DNA from: Bacteroidales bacterium
GTDB lineage: Bacteria > Bacteroidota > Bacteroidia > Bacteroidales > UBA932
Assembly (NCBI GenBank): GCA_017471085.1
Contig: JAFUWW010000103.1
Coordinates: 1 to 7,299, forward strand
DNA length: 7,299 nt
Direction: 5' to 3'
Shown: positions 1-6,790 of the stretch, in pieces
Position numbering within the stretch: position 1 is the first letter of the stretch
Layout of the letters: each line of letters opens with the position of its first letter
Position numbers and translations under genes: made by a program
Notes under the pieces: generated by a model
The model's database searches: none
What the model was told of the DNA's origin: nothing
Seen by the model: only the letters and a program-made list of their open reading frames with translations

Positions 1-2
1 TC

Positions 3-41
3 CTTTGCCTGCTGTTCCTGGCCTCCTTTCCGGCCCGGGCA
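3..41 (+). other. Signal peptide C-terminal part (partial)
   Basis: The first 13 visible codons read LCLLFLASFPARA, a hydrophobic core with small residues at -3 and -1, followed by Gln-Phe-Tyr. This fits Sec-dependent export with cleavage after Ala at position 41. The positively charged n-region and the start codon lie outside the window, probably only a few codons away. Confidence 0.65.
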
Positions 42-3014
42 CAGTTCTATACCACGGGCTCGGATCCGGGACATCTCAGGTGGTTCAGCATAGAAACGCC
101 ATACTATCAGGTTATTTACCCGGAAGGAACCGATTCTCTCGCCAGAAATTACGCCCGCCTGCTGGAACGGTTCCGGAAACCGTCCGGCTATAGCATCGGC
201 CTTACTCCCGGCAGTCTTCAGTGGCACAAAATGCCCGTCGTCCTGCATGCCTATAACGGATATGCCAACGGCTCCGTCTCCTGGGCCCCCTCCCACATGA
301 ACCTGTACACGGTAATGGAGCCGTCGGCCAGCGATCCCGCGCCCTGGGATATCCAGCTTATCTCCCACGAACCCAGGCACCAGGCCCAGCTGCAACTGGG
401 CTATTCCGGCTTCCTGAAGCCCTTCAACTATCTGTTCGGGGAGGCGGTGAGCCCGGTTTCGTTCATGCTGTATCTGGACATGGCCCTCGCGGAAGGCGAT
501 GCCGTGGCGGCGGAAACCGGCTTCGGCTACGGCACACGGGCCCGGACGGCCGATTTCCTGGACTACTACCGGCTGGCGCTGGACCAGGGCGATTTCCGCA
601 CCTGGGACCGATGGCGTTATGGCTCCTACAAGCATTATACGCCCTCTTACTATACGCTGGGGTACATCACCATCGCCGGCATGCGCTATTACTACGATTA
701 TCCCACTTTCACGGCCGATTTCCTGAACCGCTCGCTCCGCCGTCCCTTCAGTTTCACGCCGCGGAATATGATGAAAACGGCCTCCGAGCGCTCTGGAAAG
801 CCCTTTAAGGAAACGTTTTCCGAGATTCTGCAGAATATGGACAGGCAATGGAAGGAAGAGTCCGCAGCCCGCGGCCCGTTCATTCCGCAGGAACAGCTGG
901 CCGGCAAGCCTGGTTTTCCTGTCTTCTACAGCGGCGCCATCTTCATGGAGGGAATCCTTTACACGATCCGCAGCAGCAGTGTGCGCGGAGTGGAACTGGT
1001 GGCCTTCAAAGACGGAAAAGAAACGGTGCTCTTCCCCATGAACACCAGTGTGACTTCCCTGTGGAACGATGATGCCAACCTGCGGCTGTATTGGACGGAA
1101 ACAGTTCCAGACCCCCGTTGGGAGCTTTCCCACCGCTCCATCATCCGGTATTACGATATCCGGAAGAAAAAAACGGTCGACCTTACGACGGAAGGGCGGC
1201 TGTACAACCCCCAGCCTTCCGGGGACGGCCTTACGGTAGCCGCCGTGGAGTATCCCGTCACCGGCGGAAACAGGATTCTGGTACTGAATTCGGCCGACGG
1301 AAGCATTCTGAGGCGGATTCCCGTCCCCGACGGCCTGCAGGTATCGGAAACCGCCTGGTGGAAGGACTCTCTTTTTGCCGCGGCCATCTCGGAAAAAGGA
1401 ACCGGCATTTACCGGATCGGCCCCGACGGGAACTGGACCACGGTCTTCGAGCCTGTCATCCAGAAGGTTTTCAACCTGGGCTTCGATCCGGACTATCTGG
1501 AGTGGGTGTCGGACCGTACCGGCGTCAACGAATATTACCGGTTTTACCCGGAGGAAGGGCGGCTGACACAGCTGACATCGACCCGGTATGGCCTGTACGA
1601 TGTCTATGAAGAGGACGGATATCTCTATTTTACTGCTCCGGCCAGGGAGGGAGGGCTGCTGTACCGTTCGCCGATGGAAGCGCTTTCTCCCAAAGACGTT
1701 TCGTTCTACGAGGTGCACACTTACCCCATGGAGGATGCCCTGGTGGCCCAGGAAAGGGCCTTGGGACCCGTTCCGGAAGAAGATGCCGAGGTGGAGATAT
1801 CGGTCCCGAAAAGATACAGCCGGATTCTGCACGGGTTCCGCTTCCACACCTGGCTTCCCTTTTTCACAGACTATGAACAGCTGGAATCCGGCAGCCTGGA
1901 CTTCACCTACAAGACGGCCTCGCTGGGGGTTACCGGCTTTTTCCAAAATACGCTGGACAACCTGAACGGCTACGTGGGATACAGCGCCCATCCGGATCCG
2001 GACGGAGGAAAGGCCTGGATGCACTCCATTCATGGAAAGTTCACTTACTCAGGACTTTATCCTGTCATCGAGGGCAGCTTTGACATCGGCGGGAGCCATG
2101 CCCGACAATATCATCGGCAGCTTTGGCGCACGAACGAGGCAGGTCAGACCGTATCTTCCGCTTCCTCCTATCTCAAAAGCACCCCTTCCGTCCAGATGCA
2201 GCTGTCGGCCTATCTTCCGCTGCGGTTTAACAAGGGGAGCATGCTGGCGGGAGTCATACCACGGGTGAGCTATACCGTTTCCAACAACGCTTTCGCCACC
2301 AACGCCGTTCTCTGGGAAGGTCCGCTATATGCCTTTTCTTCCCTGCCTTACGGTTATCATTTCGCCGGGTTCGGAGAAGGCGGCAACAGGCCGATGCAGA
2401 GCCTTTCCGCCAGCCTGAGAGGCTACTGGATGCTGCCGGTGGCCAGTAACGGGGTCTATCCCCGCCTGGGCATTGGGGCAGAAGCCGGAGTCCGGATCCG
2501 TCCGGGCCTTACGAATGTTTTCACACCGGCAGTCTTTGCCTATGCCTACGGCTACCTGCCCGGCATCGTCCTGCCCCAGGGACTCCGCCTTACAGGCATG
2601 TACCAACGGCTGTTCGGGGGCAATTCCGGACCCCGTTTCATCGACAATGCCGTCCATCTGGCGCCGAGAGGATATCCGGCGTCGGCAGGGACGCTCATGG
2701 CCGGGACAGGCCCCTCCCAATGGAAGGTGACGGCCGATTATGCGCTTCCTGTCTATGTGGGAGACCTTTCCCTAGGCGTAGTCAGTTATATCAAGAACTT
2801 CCTGCTTGTTCCGCACGCCGATTTCGCCGGATTCAAAACCGGGAACCTGTGGAGCGCGGGCATCGACCTGACGGCGGAAATCGCCCATCTGCTGATGTTC
2901 CCGTTTGACGGGTCCATCGGCCTTTCCTTCAATTATCTGGGCGGGACGGGGTATAAGGATACCGGCCTTGAAAAGCCGTACAGCATAGAAATGATTTTCA
3001 GCTTCGACATCTAG
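3..3014 (+). CDS. Exported HExxH metalloprotease-like / TolB-like propeller / outer-membrane barrel protein (5' end missing)
   Basis: Likely an outer-membrane-anchored putative zinc peptidase; substrate unknown. The frame is open from position 3 with no start codon before an internal ATG at 231, so the gene begins left of the window. The first 13 visible residues are the hydrophobic end of a signal peptide with an ARA|Q cleavage site. About 1003 residues are visible. An HExxH motif (HEPRH, visible residues 122-126) is followed 38 residues later by EGDAVAAET (Glu164), as in gluzincin peptidases of the MA clan, where the second Glu completes the zinc site. Residues ~306-565 hold repeated beta strands with Tyr/Trp-rich, Asp-Gly turns, like TolB/WD-type propeller blades. 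From ~610 to the end the sequence has the alternating hydrophobic/aromatic strands and Gly-rich turns of a beta-barrel, ending IFSFDI. I infer the architecture by eye; peptidase activity is unproven. It converges with the CpXC gene. Confidence 0.75.
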   Translation, partial: LCLLFLASFPARAQFYTTGSDPGHLRWFSIETPYYQVIYPEGTDSLARNYARLLERFRKPSGYSIGLTPGSLQWHKMPVVLHAYNGYANGSVSWAPSHMNLYTVMEPSASDPAPWDIQLISHEPRHQAQLQLGYSGFLKPFNYLFGEAVSPVSFMLYLDMALAEGDAVAAETGFGYGTRARTADFLDYYRLALDQGDFRTWDRWRYGSYKHYTPSYYTLGYITIAGMRYYYDYPTFTADFLNRSLRRPFSFTPRNMMKTASERSGKPFKETFSEILQNMDRQWKEESAARGPFIPQEQLAGKPGFPVFYSGAIFMEGILYTIRSSSVRGVELVAFKDGKETVLFPMNTSVTSLWNDDANLRLYWTETVPDPRWELSHRSIIRYYDIRKKKTVDLTTEGRLYNPQPSGDGLTVAAVEYPVTGGNRILVLNSADGSILRRIPVPDGLQVSETAWWKDSLFAAAISEKGTGIYRIGPDGNWTTVFEPVIQKVFNLGFDPDYLEWVSDRTGVNEYYRFYPEEGRLTQLTSTRYGLYDVYEEDGYLYFTAPAREGGLLYRSPMEALSPKDVSFYEVHTYPMEDALVAQERALGPVPEEDAEVEISVPKRYSRILHGFRFHTWLPFFTDYEQLESGSLDFTYKTASLGVTGFFQNTLDNLNGYVGYSAHPDPDGGKAWMHSIHGKFTYSGLYPVIEGSFDIGGSHARQYHRQLWRTNEAGQTVSSASSYLKSTPSVQMQLSAYLPLRFNKGSMLAGVIPRVSYTVSNNAFATNAVLWEGPLYAFSSLPYGYHFAGFGEGGNRPMQSLSASLRGYWMLPVASNGVYPRLGIGAEAGVRIRPGLTNVFTPAVFAYAYGYLPGIVLPQGLRLTGMYQRLFGGNSGPRFIDNAVHLAPRGYPASAGTLMAGTGPSQWKVTADYALPVYVGDLSLGVVSYIKNFLLVPHADFAGFKTGNLWSAGIDLTAEIAHLLMFPFDGSIGLSFNYLGGTGYKDTGLEKPYSIEMIFSFDI

Positions 3015-3625
3015 CGGAAGAACTGTTCCAGCCAGGAGGCGTCCACTACCGCGAAACCGGGAGCCGGCTGGACGGCCGGATTGCGGGAAAGGATGCCGCG
3101 GGCGTCTTCATAGACATTGAAGCCGATATTCACCACCTGCATCTGCCCGTTCAGCGGGAAAGCCATTACAATCTCATTGTCAGGACCTTCCAGGCGGAGG
3201 AAACGCATCTTTGCTTCCAGAATGCCGGGGTTTTTGGCACTCAGCTCGCGCCGGGTCACCCATTTGCACATTTCCATCACCGTGTCTTCCAGGGTGGCAT
3301 CGTGAATGTTTACTTTCTCGATCAGGTCACCCGCTTCCTGCACCCTGCGGAGCGTGTATCCGTCCAGCTGTTTCACGGCTTCCTCCACCTCCCGGGGCGG
3401 CTGGTGGCCATCCGGCAGCAGCCAGACCATGAGCTTTGTGTCGGGATCATGGTAAAGGGTCTGGTATTTCAGGAGGTTCCTGGTGCCGCAATAGGGACAT
3501 TCCCAGACAAAAAGGGAACCGTCCCTGACCCGGGACTTGAGCGTGGGGTCAAGGGCGGTATTGATCAGCTGCAGCGTCTCTACCTGCGTAGTCCGCTGGC
3601 AATGACTACAGTTTGCGGGCACCAT
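3011..3625 (-). CDS. CpXC-domain zinc-ribbon protein
   Basis: This 204-residue cytoplasmic protein has two cysteine pairs, CSHC (Cys6, Cys9) and CPYC (Cys43, Cys46). Between them is a strand pattern ending in DGSLFVWECPYCG, which is characteristic of CpXC-family proteins. The four Cys probably bind one zinc; no enzymatic role is known for the family and I do not assign one. Residues ~80-140 look helical, and residues ~140-204 carry beta strands (MRFLRLEG, IVMAFPLNG, MQVVNIGFNVYED). I choose the ATG at 3625. A TTG four codons upstream (3637) is in frame but less likely. A start beyond the galK stop would lose Cys6. The gene overlaps the galK 3' end by 20 bases, so the two are probably co-transcribed and may be translationally coupled. 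No SD-like sequence precedes the ATG. Its TAG stop lies in a CTAG shared with the convergent gene. Confidence 0.8.
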   Translation of the reverse strand: MVPANCSHCQRTTQVETLQLINTALDPTLKSRVRDGSLFVWECPYCGTRNLLKYQTLYHDPDTKLMVWLLPDGHQPPREVEEAVKQLDGYTLRRVQEAGDLIEKVNIHDATLEDTVMEMCKWVTRRELSAKNPGILEAKMRFLRLEGPDNEIVMAFPLNGQMQVVNIGFNVYEDARGILSRNPAVQPAPGFAVVDASWLEQFFR

Positions 3626-4751
3626 CGCTGATGACAACGTTATAGATCTTGGGCTCGTGGCCGAATTTCTCGTTGAATTTCTCCACAGCCGTCTCGATGA
3701 AGCGGTCGTACAGCTCTTCCTTCACCAGGTTGATGGTGCAGCCGCCGAAGCCGCCGCCCATGACGCGGGAACCGGTGACGTCGCACTTGCGGGCCAGTTT
3801 GTTCAGGAAGTCCAGTTCTTCGCAGGAAACTTCGTACAGATGGCTGAGGCCGAAGTGAGTCTGGTACATCATTTCGCCAACGGTCTCATAATCATCTCTT
3901 TCCAGGGCGTCGCAGACATCCAGCACGCGCTGGACCTCACCGATCACATATTCGGCCCGGATGAAATCCTCTTCCGAAATCACGCCGCGCACCTCGTCCA
4001 GCCAGACGCGTTTGGCATCAGACAGGAATTCCACCTCCGGGTGGTTCTTGCGGATGGCTTCCGCGGCCCTTTCGCAGGATTCGCGGCGCTTGTTGTAGGC
4101 ACTGTCGGCCAGCAGGTGCTTCACGCAGGTGTCGATCAGCACCACGCGGTAGCCCTTGGGATGGAACGGGAAGTACTTGTATTCGCCGGTTTTGCAGTTG
4201 AGGCGCATCAGGGAACCTTCCTTGCCGAAGATGGAGGCGAACTGGTCCATGATGCCGCACTTTACGCCGCAATAATTGTGCTCCGTGCTCTGGCCGATGC
4301 GGGCCAGCTCGAACTTCTCGATGCTGTTGCCGTTGAACAGGTCGTTCAGGGCGAAGGCGAAGGTGCTTTCCAGGGCTGCGGAGGAACTGAGGCCGGCACC
4401 GAGAGGAACGTCACCGGCAAAGACCGCATTGAAACCCTCCACCTTGCCGCCGCGCTTGACGATTTCCCGGCAGACTCCGTAGATATAGCGGGGCCAGAGC
4501 TGCTGGGGCAGGCTTTCCTCGTCCACAAAGAATTCCACGTATTCGTCCCTGTCTATGGCAAAGACCTTGGCCTTGTTGGTTCCGTTGGGCTTGATGGCGG
4601 CCATGATGCCGAAATTGATGGCACCGGGAAACACGTAACCACCGTTATAATCTGTATGTTCGCCGATTAGGTTGATACGGCCGGCCGAGGTGTAGAGATC
4701 TCCTTCTTCGCCGAAGAGGGACTTGAATTTTTCCTGGATTTTGGTTTTCAT
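3606..4751 (-). CDS. galK: Galactokinase
   Basis: Galactokinase phosphorylates alpha-D-galactose with ATP to galactose-1-phosphate, the committing step of the Leloir pathway, in the cytoplasm. The 381-residue length is standard. All GHMP-kinase motifs are present. The galactokinase signature GRINLIGEHTDYN lies at residues 24-36, with catalytic Arg25 and sugar-contacting Glu31, His32 and Asp34. The phosphate-binding loop PLGAGLSSSAALE spans 116-128, the catalytic Asp169 sits in CGIMDQFAS, and the third motif GSRVMGGGFGGCT spans 327-339. The ATG at 4751 is the natural start, since the signature falls at the expected distance from it. A -7 promoter element lies 29 bases upstream. No galM, galactose transporter, galT or galE is visible next to it; the downstream partner is a CpXC protein overlapping by 20 bases. 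No truncation or missing key residue is seen. Confidence 0.97.
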   Translation of the reverse strand: MKTKIQEKFKSLFGEEGDLYTSAGRINLIGEHTDYNGGYVFPGAINFGIMAAIKPNGTNKAKVFAIDRDEYVEFFVDEESLPQQLWPRYIYGVCREIVKRGGKVEGFNAVFAGDVPLGAGLSSSAALESTFAFALNDLFNGNSIEKFELARIGQSTEHNYCGVKCGIMDQFASIFGKEGSLMRLNCKTGEYKYFPFHPKGYRVVLIDTCVKHLLADSAYNKRRESCERAAEAIRKNHPEVEFLSDAKRVWLDEVRGVISEEDFIRAEYVIGEVQRVLDVCDALERDDYETVGEMMYQTHFGLSHLYEVSCEELDFLNKLARKCDVTGSRVMGGGFGGCTINLVKEELYDRFIETAVEKFNEKFGHEPKIYNVVISDGARKL

Positions 4752-4780
4752 ATTCTAGTGTTGTTATGTTTTCGTATCTA

Positions 4781-4788
4781 CAAAGATA
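4781..4788 (-). promoter_or_regulatory. galK promoter, -7 element
   Basis: On the minus strand this reads TATCTTTG, an exact match to the Bacteroidota -7 consensus TAnnTTTG. It lies in the AT-rich 49-base gap before galK, leaving 29 bases between the element and the ATG and so a leader of roughly 20-25 nt. I find no convincing -33 TTG at the usual spacing, so the match rests on the -7 box and its position. Confidence 0.6.
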
Positions 4789-4800
4789 ACGATTTATTTT

Positions 4801-5571
4801 TTAATGGCGCAGACCCCAGACCGAAGGATCGTACGAAGCCTCCACGAAATCTTCCACATCGTCCGGAAGCGCCGGATAGAAATCCAGGCCGGTGAGGAGT
4901 TCCAGGTCATCCACCGAAAGGGCGCATTTTTCCAGATAGTACCGGTTGGCATCGTTCTGCATGATGAAGGCTACCGCCTGGTACCGGAAGCCGTCATGCA
5001 CCAGCGCCACCTTGAAGAAGGCATCCGGAACCACGACATGGTCCTGGCCGATGGTGCCGTACTTGTTGTCTCCCACAATCGGCCCGGAAACCACCCAGAC
5101 GCGGCCGTACTGGTTGGCCCACCGGCGGACCTGCTTCTCCAGATACTGCCAGTCCTTGTTGTTCAGCTCTTCTTTCTGCGGGCAGATGTTGAGAAAATAG
5201 AAGGTTTCCGCCATGGCCTCGTCGCTCCAGAAAAAGTCTCCTGCCGGGGCCATGTGGCCTTTGGTCCAGCCGCTTCGGGTGTAGTCTTCCCGTCTTGCCT
5301 GCCGGCCCTTGAAGGAGAGGTCCATGGAGAAGATTTTATCGTCCCGGGTGGCATCTCCGCGGGTTTCCTCCGCCGTGAGTTCGTAGGCCACCCAGTTGGG
5401 AATGAGGGTTTCCGTATTGTAGGAAGTTACATAGCCCCTGTATTCCACGATGTTGTCCTGTGCCGCTGCACCCGGGATTTCCAGTCCCCGGGGCGGTTCC
5501 GCCGGGACCATTTCACAGGCTGCCGCCAGCAGGGCCGCCAGCGCCGGGAGAAGGATTGATTTGTAGTTCAT
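4801..5571 (-). CDS. DNA/RNA non-specific endonuclease, exported, probable lipoprotein
   Basis: This 256-residue enzyme belongs to the beta-beta-alpha-metal nuclease family (Serratia nuclease/EndoG type), which cleaves DNA and RNA with a single Mg2+. The N-terminus is a hydrophobic segment ending LLAAAC (Cys19), a plausible though loose lipobox, so it is probably tethered to the envelope. The active site reads TKGHMAPAGDF with the general-base His106. It is followed by FLNICPQ (Asn128, Gln132), ELNNKDW (Asn137, metal ligand) and YLE (Glu145). The spacings Asn128-Asn137 (9) and Asn137-Glu145 (8) equal those of Asn110-Asn119-Glu127 in Serratia nuclease. The usual DRGH motif is TKGH here. Other family features include WVVSGPIVG (159-167) and VPDAFFKVAL (181-190). 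It has its own -7 element upstream and follows the EEP-fold gene by 64 bases. A role in extracellular nucleic-acid degradation is inferred. Confidence 0.9.
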   Translation of the reverse strand: MNYKSILLPALAALLAAACEMVPAEPPRGLEIPGAAAQDNIVEYRGYVTSYNTETLIPNWVAYELTAEETRGDATRDDKIFSMDLSFKGRQARREDYTRSGWTKGHMAPAGDFFWSDEAMAETFYFLNICPQKEELNNKDWQYLEKQVRRWANQYGRVWVVSGPIVGDNKYGTIGQDHVVVPDAFFKVALVHDGFRYQAVAFIMQNDANRYYLEKCALSVDDLELLTGLDFYPALPDDVEDFVEASYDPSVWGLRH

Positions 5572-5590
5572 TCGATCGGTTGTTTATCTG

Positions 5591-5598
5591 CAAAGTTA
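5591..5598 (-). promoter_or_regulatory. Promoter -7 element of the NUC-family endonuclease gene
   Basis: The minus strand reads TAACTTTG, matching TAnnTTTG, 19 bases before the ATG at 5571. It sits in the 64-base gap between the EEP-fold gene and this gene, which has no clear terminator. A -33 element is not obvious. The endonuclease can therefore probably be transcribed on its own, as well as by read-through. Confidence 0.55.
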
Positions 5599-5635
5599 GC
5601 ATTTTCGCAGCAATTGTGACACTTCCGGGCCGATG

Positions 5636-6595
5636 TTATGGGGAAAGGGGCATTTCCAGCCACACCGGACAATGGTCCGACACGCCGCCCAGGTAACGGG
5701 GGCCCGAATAGGTGCGGAGGGGCTTGGTTCCGCCGTGGGAAGGGTCCTTCACTTGCAGGAAAGGGATATACAGGATTTTCATGGCCGCCGGAAGGCAGGC
5801 CCCGGAGACAAAGAACAGGTCGATCAAATCCCATTTCCCGTCGTATTTGATGCTTCCTTTTCCCTGTCGGTGCAACGCTCCGGCAAGGGGAAGCAGGGTG
5901 GGTTCCAGCAGGTGATAAACCGGATTGGCCGGGGTGTCGTTGAAATCGCCCATGGCGATGATTTTCCCTTCTCCGAGGGCCGACAGGGAATCGGCCAGGG
6001 CTTTCAGCCGCTCCACGGCGAGACGCCTGCGGGGCTCGGAAACGGCCGCTCCGCCGTACTTGGAAGGGTGATGGTTCACCAGGACGGAGAACGGCCCGTA
6101 TCGGCCCGAAAAACGGCAAAGAAGGATATCCCTGGTGGCCAGGACGAAATCGGCCTGGTACAGATGGCAGGGAAGGGCTTCTTCCAGGGTCAGCCGCGAG
6201 CTCCGGTAAAGCAGGGCCACGTCGATTCCGCGGCTGTCGGGCGAGTCGAAATGGACGGCCCGGTAATCCAGCTTCCGCAGCGGCGGCGCCTGCAGGAGCC
6301 GACGGAGCACAAAGCCGTTCTCCACTTCCGCCAGGCCTATCACATCCGGCAGCCCTCCTTCGGCCGACCCCGCCCATAGGATGCCTTTTCCGATGGCGTT
6401 GCACTTGGCATTGAAGCGTTTCCGGGTCCAGTGCCGGTCTCCTGCGGAGGAGAATTCGGCATCGGAGACGCTGGTGGAATCGTTCCGGAAGTCGAAGAAG
6501 TTCTCCAGGTTCCAGAACAGGACGCGGAGGGTGTCGGAGGAGGAAAGATGCCCGGGCAGGAGGGCGAGACAAATGGTCAATAAAAAAGTTCCCAT
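5636..6595 (-). CDS. Exported endonuclease/exonuclease/phosphatase (EEP) family protein
   Basis: This DNase I-like fold hydrolase cleaves phosphodiester or phosphomonoester bonds using divalent metal; the true substrate cannot be told from sequence. From the ATG at 6595 it has 319 residues. A short hydrophobic N-terminus (residues 1-15) suggests secretion. The catalytic set is complete: FWNLENFFD (Asn29), GLAEVEN (metal-ligand Glu90), RGIDVALLY (Asp125), VNHHPSKYGG (His175/176), GDFNDTP (Asp217, Asn219), WDLIDLFFVS (Asp259) and SDHCPVW (Asp307, His308). A GTG at 6613 would add six residues, but they would run through a TAnnTTTG promoter-like box, so I prefer the ATG. A TTG at 6580 is a further possibility and would shorten the signal peptide. 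The gene stands directly upstream of a second exported nuclease on the same strand, suggesting a shared nucleic-acid or phosphate scavenging role (inference). Confidence 0.88.
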   Translation of the reverse strand: MGTFLLTICLALLPGHLSSSDTLRVLFWNLENFFDFRNDSTSVSDAEFSSAGDRHWTRKRFNAKCNAIGKGILWAGSAEGGLPDVIGLAEVENGFVLRRLLQAPPLRKLDYRAVHFDSPDSRGIDVALLYRSSRLTLEEALPCHLYQADFVLATRDILLCRFSGRYGPFSVLVNHHPSKYGGAAVSEPRRRLAVERLKALADSLSALGEGKIIAMGDFNDTPANPVYHLLEPTLLPLAGALHRQGKGSIKYDGKWDLIDLFFVSGACLPAAMKILYIPFLQVKDPSHGGTKPLRTYSGPRYLGGVSDHCPVWLEMPLSP

Positions 6596-6599
6596 GCCC

Positions 6600-6607
6600 C
6601 AAAGATA
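6600..6607 (-). promoter_or_regulatory. TATCTTTG box abutting the EEP gene start
   Basis: The minus strand reads TATCTTTG, an exact TAnnTTTG match, but it ends only four bases before the chosen ATG. If used, transcription would start at or inside the start codon, giving a leaderless message or a start further in (TTG at 6580). No -33 TTG is seen at the right distance, so it may be a chance match, with the gene read from the promoter near 6850. Confidence 0.35.
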
Positions 6608-6626
6608 GGACACGGGAGGGAGACTT

Positions 6627-6667
6627 ATCGGTTGAAACAGAAAAATCTGACGTATTTTTCAACCGAT
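6627..6667. repeat. Perfect 11-bp inverted repeat with nested hairpin
   Basis: ATCGGTTGAAA (6627-6637) is the exact reverse complement of TTTCAACCGAT (6657-6667). The 19-base loop contains a second perfect hairpin, CAGA-AAAA-TCTG (6638-6649). No T-run follows on either strand, so it is not a standard terminator. It lies just upstream of the EEP gene and could be a protein-binding dyad, an RNA structure in its leader or a recombination site. Confidence 0.7.
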
Positions 6668-6674
6668 TAAACGT

Positions 6675-6703
6675 TAAAGAGGAAACGAGTAAAATCCTCT
6701 TTA
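6675..6703. repeat. Perfect 9-bp inverted repeat
   Basis: TAAAGAGGA (6675-6683) pairs perfectly with TCCTCTTTA (6695-6703) across an 11-base loop. On the plus strand it is followed by a T-rich tract and on the minus strand it leads directly into the neighbouring dyad. It could be a weak bidirectional terminator or an operator. The stem is AT-rich, so thermodynamic strength is modest. Confidence 0.55.
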
Positions 6704-6730
6704 TCCTTTTGGTTTTCAATACTTTGTGTA

Positions 6731-6757
6731 GGGACAAAATTAAACGGGGGACAAAAT
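6731..6757. repeat. Direct repeat GGGACAAAAT, two copies 17 bp apart
   Basis: Exact 10-bp copies lie at 6731-6740 and 6748-6757 in the same orientation. A weaker relative, GGTACAAAAA, begins at 6768. The spacing is about one and a half to two helical turns, which could suit protein-binding arm sites, but there are too few copies to call an iteron array. Confidence 0.5.
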
Positions 6758-6772
6758 AGGGCCAAAAGGTAC

Positions 6773-6790
6773 AAAAAACCGCACGGGTTT
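6773..6790 (-). terminator. Weak intrinsic-terminator-like hairpin
   Basis: On the minus strand AAACC, a 5-base CGTGC loop and GGTTT form a short stem directly followed by further T residues (six in all). It lies about 94 bases beyond the stop of the unknown small gene, in the right orientation to end its transcript. The stem has only two G-C pairs, so termination would be weak. Confidence 0.3.

Noticed and set aside
5..193. Small plus-strand frame at the left edge
   Set aside because: The frame starting at position 3 continues directly into the large protein and carries a signal peptide, so this one is out of frame with the real gene.
3657..4670. Long plus-strand open frame (337 codons) antisense to galK
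   Set aside because: It lies wholly inside an unmistakable galactokinase and its Ala/Val/His-rich translation resembles mirrored codon bias in GC-rich DNA. No start signals or family motifs are seen.
4752..4800. Possible terminator between the endonuclease gene and galK
   Set aside because: The gap is AT-rich but I find no stable stem followed by a T-run; the promoter box explains it better.
4804..5559. Plus-strand open frame of 251 codons antisense to the NUC-family endonuclease
   Set aside because: It mirrors a gene with a complete, correctly spaced active site; its translation has no recognisable motif.
5575..5582. ATCGGTTG upstream of the endonuclease matching the arm of the dyad at 6627-6634
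   Set aside because: An 8-base match within 7.3 kb on two strands is quite likely by chance, and no second arm is present at this site.
5568..6737. Minus-strand frame of 389 codons overlapping the EEP gene
   Set aside because: It is Arg/Pro/Ser-rich, as expected from a shifted frame of GC-rich coding DNA, whereas the EEP frame carries every catalytic motif. Its Lys-rich start is only the AT-rich gap being translated.
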